From contig JAWKIL010000001.1 of the NCBI GenBank assembly GCA_041394285.1, positions 1 to 64,000 on the forward strand: a stretch of 64,000 nt of DNA, in the 5' to 3' direction. This stretch comes from CADEDH01 sp041394285. GTDB taxonomy: Bacteria > Actinomycetota > Acidimicrobiia > Acidimicrobiales > SZUA-35. Shown one piece after another: positions 26,008 to 34,596 of the stretch (position 1 is the stretch's first letter; every line of letters begins with the position of its first letter). The position numbers were made by a program, and so were the translations under genes. The notes under the pieces are model-generated. The model was not told where the DNA came from and ran no database searches. It worked only from the letters and a program-made list of their open reading frames with translations.

Positions 26008-27762
26008 ATGTCCGACGTGTCCGAGAGCGGCAGCTCACCTGCCGACCGAACACCCGACCGAAACGCCGGCGAGGCAACAGCCCGGCCGGCAGCCCAGGCG
26101 AAACCGAAGATAGGAGACTCCCGACCGGCCCCGGCTTCCACCACCGGCCCGGTCCAGGCCCGGCTCGACGCCGGGAGCGAGGCCAAGGATCCCAACGCCA
26201 AGAGCCAGGCTCGGCGCCGGCGGCGGCGCCGCAACGGCTCGGCCGGTGGAGGAGCCGGCGAGGGCTCCGGCGGGGCGGCCGCCCCCCAGCCCCAGGCCCA
26301 GCAGCAGCGCCGCTCCCGCAGCGGCCGGGGCGGCGGCGCCGGAGGCGGGGGCCGGGACGGAGGCGGCGGCCGGTCGGCAGCGCCCCAGCCCGTGGGATTC
26401 GTGATGGCTGACGCCGGCCTCGAGCTCGACGAGGACGATTTGAAGGGCCGGCGGGGCCGCTCCCGCAAGGGGCGCCCGGTGGGCCGCTACCTGATGGTGG
26501 TGTCCAAGCAGCCCGACGCCACCCACATCGCCGTGCTGGAAGGCCGCACCCTCATCGAGTACTACGTGTCGCGGCCGAACGACAACATCTTCCAGATCCA
26601 CGGCAACATCTACCTGGGGCGGGTGCAGAACGTGCTGCCGGGCATGGAGGCGGCCTTCGTCGACATCGGCACCCCGAAGAACGCCGTCATCTACCGGGGC
26701 GACGTCCAGATCGACAAGGACGACTTCGAAGGCGACCACGCCAACCCGAAGATCGAGCAGATGCTGAAGGCCCGCCAGGGCATCCTGTGCCAGGTCACGA
26801 AGAATCCGATCGCCCACAAGGGGGCCCGCCTCACCACCGAGGTGTCGCTGCCCGGCCGGTTCGTGGTCCTCGTGCCCAACAGCTCCACGTACGGCATCTC
26901 CAAGCGGCTCCCCGACGACGAGCGCAGCCGGCTTCGCCAGATCCTGGACCGGGTCCGCCCGGCGGGTCACGGCCTGATCGTACGCACCGCGGCGGAGAAC
27001 GTGACGGCGGCCGAGATCGAGCGCGACGTCGCCGGCCTGGTGCAGCAGTGGACCGAGATCGAGGCCCTGGCGGCCCGGTCCAAGGCCCCCACCCTGCTCT
27101 ACCAGGAGCCGGACATGGCGGTCCGGGTGATCCGGGAGGAGTTCAACAAGGAGTACCGGGGGGTCGTCATCGACGACGCCACCATGTACAAGGAAGTGTC
27201 GGACTACGTGGCGATCATCTCGCCCGGCCTGGCCGACCGGGTGGAGCATTACGACCGCTCGGTGGAGAAGATCTCCCTGTTCGAGCGGTTCCACGTGCAC
27301 GAGCAGCTGCACAAGGCGCTCGACCGCAAGGTGTGGCTCCCCTCCGGTGGCTCGCTGATCATCGAGTCGACCGAGGCTCTGACGGTGATCGACGTCAACA
27401 CCGGCAAGAACGTCGGCTCGTCGAACCTGGAGGAGACCGTCTTCCTCAACAACCTGGAGGCGGCCGAAGCCATCGCCCACCAGCTCCGGCTGCGGGACAT
27501 CGGCGGCATCATCGTGATCGACTTCGTGGACATGGAGTCGAAGAAGAACCGCGACGAGGTCATGCGGGTGTTCCGGGCGGCGCTGGCCCGGGACAAGACC
27601 CGGACCCAGGTGTTCGACATCTCCGAGCTGGGTCTGGCCGAGATGACCCGCAAACGCATCGGCGAAGGGCTCCTGGAGTCGCTGTCGCACGCCTGCCCCC
27701 ATTGCGAGGGCCGGGGCGTGGTGGTGGACACCTCGGTGCTCGAGATCACCCCATCGGCCTGA
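26008..27762 (+). CDS. rne: Ribonuclease E/G family endoribonuclease
   Basis: A 584-residue RNase E/G. The first ~150 residues are low-complexity and basic (RRRRRRRNGS, Gly/Arg-rich), likely RNA or protein binding, as in actinobacterial RNase E. An S1 domain follows (IYLGRVQNVLPGMEAAFVDIG). The catalytic DNase-I-like region carries VIDVNTGKNVG with its metal-binding Asp and IIVIDFVDM. The zinc-link is CPHC (563-566), and a short C-terminus follows. There is no long degradosome scaffold. GAAGGGAA lies upstream of ATG 26008. It functions in mRNA turnover and rRNA processing, next to ribosomal protein genes. Confidence 0.92.
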   Translation: MSDVSESGSSPADRTPDRNAGEATARPAAQAKPKIGDSRPAPASTTGPVQARLDAGSEAKDPNAKSQARRRRRRRNGSAGGGAGEGSGGAAAPQPQAQQQRRSRSGRGGGAGGGGRDGGGGRSAAPQPVGFVMADAGLELDEDDLKGRRGRSRKGRPVGRYLMVVSKQPDATHIAVLEGRTLIEYYVSRPNDNIFQIHGNIYLGRVQNVLPGMEAAFVDIGTPKNAVIYRGDVQIDKDDFEGDHANPKIEQMLKARQGILCQVTKNPIAHKGARLTTEVSLPGRFVVLVPNSSTYGISKRLPDDERSRLRQILDRVRPAGHGLIVRTAAENVTAAEIERDVAGLVQQWTEIEALAARSKAPTLLYQEPDMAVRVIREEFNKEYRGVVIDDATMYKEVSDYVAIISPGLADRVEHYDRSVEKISLFERFHVHEQLHKALDRKVWLPSGGSLIIESTEALTVIDVNTGKNVGSSNLEETVFLNNLEAAEAIAHQLRLRDIGGIIVIDFVDMESKKNRDEVMRVFRAALARDKTRTQVFDISELGLAEMTRKRIGEGLLESLSHACPHCEGRGVVVDTSVLEITPSA

Positions 27763-27805
27763 CCCCCGCCGCATCGGCCTGAGACGGCGCTAGAATCGAG
27801 CCCCT

Positions 27806-28114
27806 ATGTACGCAGTCGTAGCCACCGGTGGCAAGCAGTACCGGGTCGAGGAAGGCCAGAAGCTCAAGGTCGAGCGGCTGGGCCAGCCCGGCGACGAGGT
27901 CGCCCTGGTTCCGGTGCTGCTGGTCGACGGTGGCACGGTGCTCGCCACCCCGAACCAGCTGTCCGGGGTCACGGTGTCGGCCCGGGTCGTCGAGGAATCC
28001 AAGGGCCCGAAGATCAACGGGTTCACCTACAAGTCGAAGGCCAACCAGCGGCGCCGCTTCGGTCACCGCCAGACCTACGCCACCATCGAGATCACGGGAA
28101 TCAAGCGAGGCTGA
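27806..28114 (+). CDS. rplU: 50S ribosomal protein L21
   Basis: A 102-residue L21 with the typical start MYAVVATGGKQYRVEEGQ and C-terminal FKSKANQRRRFGHRQ-like region (here YKSKANQRRRFGHRQTYA). TAGAAT at 27791-27796 is a -10-like element 9 nt before ATG. rpmA follows immediately. Confidence 0.97.
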   Translation: MYAVVATGGKQYRVEEGQKLKVERLGQPGDEVALVPVLLVDGGTVLATPNQLSGVTVSARVVEESKGPKINGFTYKSKANQRRRFGHRQTYATIEITGIKRG

Positions 28115-28115
28115 C

Positions 28116-28367
28116 ATGTCGAAGACCAAGGGTGGCGGGTCAACCCGCAACGGGCGTGATTCCGAGGCCAAGCGGCTCGGCGTGAAGGCGTTCGACGGTG
28201 AGTCGCTGAAGGCCGGTGCCATCATCGTGCGCCAGCGGGGCACGAAGTTCCATCCGGGCATCAACGTCGGTCGGGGCGGGGACGACACCCTGTTCGCCAC
28301 CGCTCCCGGCAAGGTGAAGTTCGGCTTCCGCAAGGGTCGGCGTCTCGTCGATGTGCTCGGCGACTAG
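28116..28367 (+). CDS. rpmA: 50S ribosomal protein L27
   Basis: An 83-residue L27 that helps position tRNA at the peptidyl transferase centre. It begins MSKTKGGGSTRNGRDSEAKR, close to the canonical HKKGGGSTRNGRDS, with no N-terminal cleavable extension of the Firmicutes type. ATG 28116 follows the rplU stop after one nucleotide; both are one transcript. Confidence 0.97.
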   Translation: MSKTKGGGSTRNGRDSEAKRLGVKAFDGESLKAGAIIVRQRGTKFHPGINVGRGGDDTLFATAPGKVKFGFRKGRRLVDVLGD

Positions 28368-28438
28368 CCCGATCCTCGAGGTAGGCCGCACGGCTTACTG
28401 ATGTAAACCTCCGTCCCTGCCACGCCGATACGTGGGGC

Positions 28439-29035
28439 ATGGGACGTCCACACCGCCGCGATGGCCAGCGCGGCGCCGCTCTCATCGAGGCGGCGCTGGT
28501 CACGCCGGTGTTCTTCGCCTTGATCTTCGGGATCATCGAGTTCGGCCTGCTGTTCCGCAACTCGCTGACCACGAGCAATGCCGCCGAGCAGGGCGCCCGG
28601 GCCGCCAGCGTGAACGGCAAGGCCCCCGAGTCCGACTACCTCATCCTGCGCTCCATCGAGCACGGGATGCAGGCGATGGGCTTGCGTGACCTCGACTACG
28701 TGGTGGTGTTCAAGGCCAGCGGCCCCGATTCAACCGCGCCCGCCTCCTGCCTGACCGCCTCCCAGGCCAATGTGTGCAACCGGTACACGGCCCGCGAGTT
28801 CTTCAAGGAGCTCGACGACCCGGCCACCGGCAACCCCACGGGGAACTGGCGCTGCGGTGCCGCCGCCTACGACCGCTACTGGTGCCCCACCGCCCGCCAG
28901 ACGTCGCTGTCGGCCGGGACGGACTACGTGGGGGTGCTCGTGCAGACGCGGCATCACTTCATCACCGGCCTGTTCGGCGACGGTCGGGCCCTCGACCACA
29001 CCACCATCGTCCGGCTGGAACCGGACGCCACATGA
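28439..29035 (+). CDS. TadE-like pseudopilin
   Basis: A 198-residue TadE-family pseudopilin. A short basic leader ends RG at residue 12; the mature N-terminus AALIEAALVTPVFFALIFGII has Glu at +5 and the long hydrophobic helix. The C-terminal region has four cysteines in an extracytoplasmic domain (for example CLTASQANVC and WCPTARQT). It should be cleaved by a prepilin peptidase (TadV type) and join a Tad pilus or surface structure. It is first of a three-gene ATGA-coupled operon. Confidence 0.85.
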   Translation: MGRPHRRDGQRGAALIEAALVTPVFFALIFGIIEFGLLFRNSLTTSNAAEQGARAASVNGKAPESDYLILRSIEHGMQAMGLRDLDYVVVFKASGPDSTAPASCLTASQANVCNRYTAREFFKELDDPATGNPTGNWRCGAAAYDRYWCPTARQTSLSAGTDYVGVLVQTRHHFITGLFGDGRALDHTTIVRLEPDAT

Positions 29036-29634
29036 GGCGGCGCCACGATGACCGGGCCCGTGAACGGGCCCGTGAACGGGGGGCGGTGCTGGTTGAGATG
29101 GCGCTGCTGGTGACCCTGCTGATCACGCTGGTGCTCGGCGTGTTCGAGATCGGCATGGCGTGGAGCGACCATCAGGGCGTCACCCAGGCCAGCCGGAGCG
29201 GGGCTCGGGTGGGCAGCCAGCTGGGGAAGGCACCCCAGTCCGACAACCAGCTCCTGCGCGCCGTCCAGGCCAGCCTCCAGGATCAGGCGTCCACCGTCAC
29301 CAGGATCGTGGTCTACGAGGCCGACGCCAACGGCGACATGCCGGCGGCGTGCAAGACCGCCACCGCCCCCTACAGCGGGGCCGCCCACTGCAACGTGTAC
29401 GACGCATCGTCGTTCTCGCAGCTGGGCACGGCCACCAAGTGGGGGAGCGGCACGACCTGCGGCACCCTCGACAGCAACTGGTGCTCGGCCACCGCCCGGA
29501 ACAACACCCAGGACGGCGCCACCTACCTCGGGGTGTACGTGGAGGTGGAGCGCCACTACCTCACGGGCCTGTTCGGTGGCGGCACCCACCGGATGTCGGA
29601 GAGCACCGTGATGCGGATCGAGCCCGTCCAATGA
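29032..29634 (+). CDS. Second TadE/TadF-like pseudopilin
   Basis: A 200-residue paralogue of the upstream pseudopilin. The leader ERARERG is cleaved after G17; the mature chain starts AVLVEMALLVTLLITLVLGVFEIG with Glu at +5. The later part mirrors its neighbour (GARVGSQLGKAPQSDN versus GARAASVNGKAPESDY), which points to tandem duplication. Its start overlaps the upstream stop by ATGA. The leader contains a 12-nt direct repeat. Confidence 0.85.
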   Translation: MRRRHDDRARERARERGAVLVEMALLVTLLITLVLGVFEIGMAWSDHQGVTQASRSGARVGSQLGKAPQSDNQLLRAVQASLQDQASTVTRIVVYEADANGDMPAACKTATAPYSGAAHCNVYDASSFSQLGTATKWGSGTTCGTLDSNWCSATARNNTQDGATYLGVYVEVERHYLTGLFGGGTHRMSESTVMRIEPVQ

Positions 29635-31226
29635 CCCAGCGCCGCCGATTCCCGGGCCGATCCCGGGACCGCGAACGGGGCTACGTGATGCCGATGACGG
29701 CGCTGTTGCTCGTGCCGCTCATGATCTTCGCCTCGCTGGCCACCGACGTGGGCGCCTGGTACATCAAGGCCGACCAGGTCCAGCGGGCGTCCGACGCCGC
29801 AGCGTTGGCCGGCACGGTGTGGGTGCCCGACATGGCCAAGGCCACCACCGTGGCCCGCGACGTGGCCGCCCGCAACGGCTTCCGGGATCCGGCGTGGACC
29901 GCTATCCACGGCGGGACGCCCAACGCCTCGGTCACCGTGCCCGGGCTCACCGACTCCGGCGGCTTGATCGTCGACATCATCACCACATCACCGTCGTACT
30001 TCGGCGCCGTGGTGCTCGATCACGTGAGCATCGAGCGACGCAGCGTGGCCGCCGTCACCAAGCCGGTGCGCCTCGGTAACCCCAGCAACGCGCTCGGCAC
30101 CGGCAACCTGGCCAGCAGTGAGCTGGGGATCACCCCCGACGGGATCTGGCTCAGCCTCAACGGCTGGTGCCAGGACCATCAGCAGGGTGACCCGTTCTCG
30201 GTCGGCTACTACGGCGCCCAATCGGCCGGCGGCAACTACTGGGACGCCTGCAACTCGTCCCGTCTCGGCAGCAACCCCACCCTCAACCCCGACGGCTACA
30301 CCTTCGTGGTCGATGTGCCGCCCAACGCCGGCCAGGTCGACCTGCAGGTCTTCGAGCCCGGACTGTGCACCGACGCCAACACGGCCGACAACTACTACAG
30401 CGCGGAGGACAACTACAGCAACGGTCCCCGCCTCAACCTGCGGGTGTTCGCCAACGACGACACCGAGCTCTACGCCGACGACAATTTGGCCGACACCCCG
30501 GTGTTCAACCACCTCTACGCCAAGACCGACTGCACCGGCGGCAGCGGGGGCGGCGGCCGCTGGTACACGATGTACTCCATCCCGGCCGGCGCCGCCTACG
30601 AGGGCCGGTGGTACGTCCAGGCCAACGTGCGCCAGAACGTGCAGGAGTTCGAGCTGAACTCGTTCGCTCTGCGGGCCATGCGGTCGGCCGACACCCAGCT
30701 GTGCACCTCGATGACGAGCGCCACCTGTCCCGAGCTGTACGCCCTGGACTGGATGTCGCTGTACCGGCCCACGTTCGGCGGTAGCGGCTTCGCCGGGACC
30801 CCGTCCACCTTCTTCCTGGCCTCGGTGCCCGACGAGCACGCCGGTAAGACGCTCGAGATCACGATGTTCGACCCCGGTGAGGGCATGAACAACGTGCAGT
30901 TCCTCGACCCGACGGGCACATCGGTGGCGTTCACATGGCAGAAGGTCAACTGCTCGGTGGGCCTGCTGTGCTCGAACACCTCGGTATGGCCGGAGACCAG
31001 CGCGGCGAGCAACGACACCTGTTCCGGCAACCCCTGCCTCGACGTGACCAACGCCCGGTTCCAGGACCAGTTCATCACCGTCAAGGCCCAGCTCCCGGCG
31101 AACTACAACTGCGGCTCGAACTGCTGGTGGAAGGTCCGCTACACCCCGACGTCGAGCGCCACGGTCACCGACCGCACCACCTGGTCGGCCCGCGTCATCG
31201 GTGGCCCCGTACACCTGATCGAGTAG
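29631..31226 (+). CDS. TadG-like protein with large C-terminal extracytoplasmic domain
   Basis: A 531-residue TadG-family protein. The N-terminal region RGYVMPMTALLLVPLMIFA followed by ATDVGAWYIKADQVQRASDAAALAG is the family hallmark (membrane anchor then helix). There is no Glu at +5, as usual for TadG. The remaining ~450 residues are beta-rich, with many Tyr, Asn, Asp and several Cys, and no recognised catalytic motif; they could be an adhesive or structural domain. ATG 29631 overlaps the previous stop by 4 nt. Assembly genes (TadA/B/C, CpaC) are not in this window. Confidence 0.82.
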   Translation: MTQRRRFPGRSRDRERGYVMPMTALLLVPLMIFASLATDVGAWYIKADQVQRASDAAALAGTVWVPDMAKATTVARDVAARNGFRDPAWTAIHGGTPNASVTVPGLTDSGGLIVDIITTSPSYFGAVVLDHVSIERRSVAAVTKPVRLGNPSNALGTGNLASSELGITPDGIWLSLNGWCQDHQQGDPFSVGYYGAQSAGGNYWDACNSSRLGSNPTLNPDGYTFVVDVPPNAGQVDLQVFEPGLCTDANTADNYYSAEDNYSNGPRLNLRVFANDDTELYADDNLADTPVFNHLYAKTDCTGGSGGGGRWYTMYSIPAGAAYEGRWYVQANVRQNVQEFELNSFALRAMRSADTQLCTSMTSATCPELYALDWMSLYRPTFGGSGFAGTPSTFFLASVPDEHAGKTLEITMFDPGEGMNNVQFLDPTGTSVAFTWQKVNCSVGLLCSNTSVWPETSAASNDTCSGNPCLDVTNARFQDQFITVKAQLPANYNCGSNCWWKVRYTPTSSATVTDRTTWSARVIGGPVHLIE

Positions 31227-31265
31227 GGCCCGGGGCGGGCCCCAAGCGAACTACCAGCCACTCCC

Positions 31266-31271
31266 TATCCT
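31266..31271 (+). promoter_or_regulatory. -10 element of obgE (leaderless type)
   Basis: TATCCT lies 7 nt before GTG 31279. Confidence 0.5.
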
Positions 31272-31278
31272 GGAGCGA

Positions 31279-32538
31279 GTGTCCAACTTCGTCGACGAAT
31301 GCAACCTGTGCGTCCGCGGGGGCGACGGCGGTGCCGGTAGCGTCTCGTTCCGACGTGAAGCCCACGTGCCCCGGGGCGGTCCCGACGGGGGCGACGGGGG
31401 CGACGGGGGCGATGTGTGGCTCGAAGCAGACCGCAACGTCGCCTCCCTCCTCGCCTTTCGCGACCATCCCCACCGGATCGCCACCAGCGGTACCCACGGC
31501 CAGGGCTCGGGCCGCCACGGCAAACGGGGCGTCGACAACGAGGTCAAGGTGCCCGAGGGGACGATGATCTACGAGCTCGACACCGGCGAGCTGCTGGCCG
31601 ACCTGGCCAATCACGGCGACCGCTGGCTCGCCGCCCCCGGAGGCCAGGGCGGCCGGGGCAATGCCCGGTTCCTGTCCAACCGGCGCCGGGCCCCGGCCTT
31701 CGCCGAGCAGGGCGAGAAGATGCGGGACCAGTGGCTCCGCCTGGAGCTCAAGCTGCTGGCCGACGTGGCCCTGGTGGGGTTCCCCTCCGCCGGCAAGAGC
31801 ACGCTGATCTCGGTGATCTCGGCCGCCCGGCCCAAGATCGCCGACTACCCGTTCACCACGCTGGAGCCCAACCTGGGCGTGGTCCGCATAGACGACGAGA
31901 ACGAGTTCGTGGTGGCCGACCTGCCGGGGCTCATCGAGGGCGCCAGCGAGGGCCACGGGCTGGGGCACCGCTTCCTCCGCCACACCGAGCGGGCCCGGGT
32001 GCTCGTGTACCTGCTGAACCTGGCCGACGTCGACGGTGCCTCGCCCCGCCGCCAGCTCGAGGTGCTGCGCCACGAGCTGTCCAGCTACCGGCCCGACCTG
32101 ATCGAGAGGCCGAGCCTCATCGTGGGGGCCAAGGCCGACCAGTTGCAGCCGGGCGACTGGGGCGACGAGGGGGCACCGGTGGATCTCGCCATCTCCTCGG
32201 TCAACCGCCAGGGGATCACCGAGCTGCTGTGGCGGCTGGCCACCCTGGTGCGGGAGGCCCGGGCGGCCGAGCCCGAGCGGGACCGGTTCGTGATCCACCG
32301 GCCCGAGCCGGCCGGTGTGATCATCACCCGGGGCGACGACGGTAGCTGGCGGGTGGTCAGCCGCCAGGCCGAGCGGGCCGTGGCCCTGTCCGACATCACC
32401 AATCCCGGTGCCCTGGCCTACGCCCAGGGCCGGCTCGACCGCCTCGGGGTGAACAAGGCGCTGCGCAAGGCCGGGGTGGGCGAAGGCGACACGGTGCGCA
32501 TCGGCACGTTCGCCTTCGAATACCAGGAGGACCTGTAG
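31279..32538 (+). CDS. obgE: Obg GTPase (ribosome assembly)
   Basis: A 419-residue Obg. The glycine-rich Obg fold (GGDGGAGSVSFRRE, GGPDGGDGGDGG) occupies residues 1-158. The G domain has P-loop GFPSAGKS (167-174) and G3 DLPGLIEGA. A C-terminal OCT domain follows (about 335-419). Obg acts in 50S maturation and stress signalling. GTG 31279 matches the family start; its -10 is 7 nt upstream. proB begins 2 nt after the stop. Confidence 0.96.
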   Translation: MSNFVDECNLCVRGGDGGAGSVSFRREAHVPRGGPDGGDGGDGGDVWLEADRNVASLLAFRDHPHRIATSGTHGQGSGRHGKRGVDNEVKVPEGTMIYELDTGELLADLANHGDRWLAAPGGQGGRGNARFLSNRRRAPAFAEQGEKMRDQWLRLELKLLADVALVGFPSAGKSTLISVISAARPKIADYPFTTLEPNLGVVRIDDENEFVVADLPGLIEGASEGHGLGHRFLRHTERARVLVYLLNLADVDGASPRRQLEVLRHELSSYRPDLIERPSLIVGAKADQLQPGDWGDEGAPVDLAISSVNRQGITELLWRLATLVREARAAEPERDRFVIHRPEPAGVIITRGDDGSWRVVSRQAERAVALSDITNPGALAYAQGRLDRLGVNKALRKAGVGEGDTVRIGTFAFEYQEDL

Positions 32539-32540
32539 CC

Positions 32541-33638
32541 GTGCGGGTGGTGGTGAAGATCGGCACCTCGTCGCTCACGACGGGTGCCGGTGAGATCAAC
32601 CGCGACTCGGTGGCGAAGCTGGCGGCCGAGGTGGCGATGCTGATGACCGAAGGCCATCAGGTGGTGGTGGTGACGAGCGCCGCGATCGCCGCCGGGCTCG
32701 GCCCGCTCGGCTACGGCCCAGCTACCCGGCCCCGCGACCCCGATCTGCTCCGGGCCGCCTCGGCCATCGGCCAGATCGGCCTGATGGCCACCTACCAGGC
32801 CGCTCTGGCCAGCAACGGCCTGGTGGCGGGCCAGGTGCTGCTGGCCCCCACCGACTTCTGGTACCGGAACCGCTACCTCAAGAGCCGGGGCACGATCCAG
32901 GCCCTGCTGGCCCGCTCGGCTGTGCCCGTGATCAACGAGAACGACGCCGTGGCCGACGACGAGATCCGCTTCGGCGACAACGACCGGCTGGCGGCCCTGG
33001 TGGCCCACCTGGTCGACGCCGACCTGCTGGTGCTGCTCACCGACACCGCAGGGCTGTTCACCGCCGACCCCCGGGTCGACACCTCGGCCTCGCTCATCGA
33101 GGAGATCGTCGAGTTCGACCAGCACCTGGAAGACATGGCCGGCGGGCCGGGCTCGGCTGCGGCCCGGGGCGGGATGGCCTCCAAGCTGGCGGCGGCGAAG
33201 ATCGCCACCTGGTCCGGGGTGCAGACCGTGATCGCCTCCTCGGATCGGGCCCGGGTGGTGGCCGATGCGGTGAACGGGATGCCCGGAGTGGGCACGGTGT
33301 TCCGGGCCCGGAGCGAGCGGCTGAACGCCCGGAAGCTGTGGATCGCCTTCGCCCTGCCCTCGTCGGGCCGGGTCGTGGTGGATGCCGGTGCCCGGGAGGC
33401 GCTGGAGCGGCGGCAGAGCTCGCTGCTGTCGGCCGGCGTGCGCAAGATAGAAGGCACCTTCGCCGCCGACGACGCGGTGGAGGTGGTGGACGAGACCGGC
33501 GACGTGTTCGCCAAGGGCCTGGTCCAGTGGTCGAGCGAGGCTCTGGAACGCCACCAAGGCCGCCGGACCTCCGAGATCCCACCCGACCTGGTCCACGAGG
33601 TCATCCACCGCGACAACCTGGTCATCTTGCCGGCGTAG
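32541..33638 (+). CDS. proB: Glutamate 5-kinase
   Basis: A 365-residue amino-acid kinase that phosphorylates glutamate in proline synthesis, with a C-terminal PUA domain (about 275-365). It begins VVKIGTSSLTTGAG; INENDAVADDEIRFGDND and GMASKLAAAKIA are conserved. The last codons and TAG stop lie inside the first copy of a tandem hairpin repeat. proA normally follows in this gene order but is not present; pspA is next, on the opposite strand. Confidence 0.95.
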   Translation: MRVVVKIGTSSLTTGAGEINRDSVAKLAAEVAMLMTEGHQVVVVTSAAIAAGLGPLGYGPATRPRDPDLLRAASAIGQIGLMATYQAALASNGLVAGQVLLAPTDFWYRNRYLKSRGTIQALLARSAVPVINENDAVADDEIRFGDNDRLAALVAHLVDADLLVLLTDTAGLFTADPRVDTSASLIEEIVEFDQHLEDMAGGPGSAAARGGMASKLAAAKIATWSGVQTVIASSDRARVVADAVNGMPGVGTVFRARSERLNARKLWIAFALPSSGRVVVDAGAREALERRQSSLLSAGVRKIEGTFAADDAVEVVDETGDVFAKGLVQWSSEALERHQGRRTSEIPPDLVHEVIHRDNLVILPA

Positions 33639-33710
33639 CCGGCAAGGGATACGCAGCTTGCCGGCGTAGCCGGCAAGGGATACGCAGCTTGCCGGCGTAG
33701 CCGGTAGGGG
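33626..33710. repeat. 2.7-copy tandem repeat of a 31-nt hairpin unit
   Basis: Units start at 33626, 33657 and 33688, and the third is truncated. Each contains the near-perfect palindrome TTGCCGGC-GTA-GCCGGCAA (third copy has GCCGGTA). The first copy spans the end and stop of proB, and the third ends just before the pspA stop. It probably serves as a bidirectional terminator between convergent genes. Confidence 0.7.
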
Positions 33711-33714
33711 AGCG

Positions 33715-34530
33715 TCAGGTGGTGGGGGTGCCTTCGCCCTCGGCCACGGCGGGCTCGCTCATGGGTTGGGCCGGCGCCGATCCCAGGGCTCCGGCCTCGC
33801 TGGCGCCAGCGGACAGGCCGAGCTGGGCCCGGATCTCGCTCAGGCGGCTCTGGGCCTCCACGTTGAGCGACGCCTGCTCCACCTCGAGCATCCGGCCCTC
33901 GATCGAGCTCTCGTTCAGCTCGGCCGCGCCCTTGGCCTTGGCGTAGCGGGCCTCGATCTTGTCCCGCACCTCGTTGAGGGTGGGCACATCGTCGCCCACG
34001 GTCTCCGACAGCGAGGTCATGGCCTTGTTGAGCTGCTCCTGCATCTTGGCCTGATCGAGCTGCGACAGGAGCTTCTGACGCTCGGCCAGCTTGCGCTGGA
34101 GGTTGGCCGAGTTCGTGTTGACCGCGGTCTTGGCCTGCTCGGCCGCCTGCGAGGCCTGCAGGTGCATCCCCTTCAGGTCCTCGATCTCCCGTTCCAGGGC
34201 GATCATCCGGTTGGCGAAGGCCTCGGCCGCCGTGGTGTATTGCGTCAGCTTGGCCTGGTCGCCCTTGTTCTGGGCGTCGTCGGCCATCATCACCGCCTGG
34301 CGGGCGTTGGCGCTGACCTTCTCGTACTCCTCCATCGACCGGTTCAGGCGGATCTCGGTCTGCTTCTGGTTGGCGATGACGTTGGCTGCCTGCTCCTTGA
34401 GCTGGCGGTGCTGCTCCTGGGCCTCCTGGATGGCCTGCTCCAGCTGGACCTTGGGATCGGCCCGCTCGTTGAAGCTGCCGGTGGCCTTTGCCACCATGTA
34501 ATTCCACCAGCGGCGCATCAGCTTGATCAT
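33715..34530 (-). CDS. pspA: PspA/IM30 family membrane-stress protein
   Basis: A 271-residue, mostly helical protein of the PspA/Vipp1 (ESCRT-III-like) family that binds stressed membranes. It starts IKLMRRWWNYMVAKATGSFNERADPKVQLEQAIQ with an amphipathic N-terminal helix, then long coiled-coil helices up to about residue 230 and a Gly/Ala/Pro-rich tail. The ATG at 34530 has TAGCAT 7 nt upstream on the minus strand; ATG 34518 is a second choice. It is divergent from murJ, suggesting shared envelope-stress control (inference). Confidence 0.88.
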   Translation of the reverse strand: MIKLMRRWWNYMVAKATGSFNERADPKVQLEQAIQEAQEQHRQLKEQAANVIANQKQTEIRLNRSMEEYEKVSANARQAVMMADDAQNKGDQAKLTQYTTAAEAFANRMIALEREIEDLKGMHLQASQAAEQAKTAVNTNSANLQRKLAERQKLLSQLDQAKMQEQLNKAMTSLSETVGDDVPTLNEVRDKIEARYAKAKGAAELNESSIEGRMLEVEQASLNVEAQSRLSEIRAQLGLSAGASEAGALGSAPAQPMSEPAVAEGEGTPTT

Positions 34531-34537
34531 GAGGCGA

Positions 34538-34543
34538 ATGCTA
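34538..34543 (-). promoter_or_regulatory. -10 element of pspA (leaderless type)
   Basis: On the minus strand TAGCAT lies 7 nt before ATG 34530. It is 41 nt from the divergent murJ -10. Confidence 0.5.
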
Positions 34544-34584
34544 CCTGGTGGTGCTGGCCATCGGCCGTAGGGTCGGCGCCCCGC

Positions 34585-34590
34585 TACCCT
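34585..34590 (+). promoter_or_regulatory. -10 element of murJ (leaderless type)
   Basis: TACCCT lies 6 nt before GTG 34597. Confidence 0.5.
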
Positions 34591-34596
34591 GACGTG

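Noticed and set aside
33626..33710. Possible CRISPR-like array
   Set aside because: The copies abut without unique spacers and number only 2.7, and each forms a hairpin.
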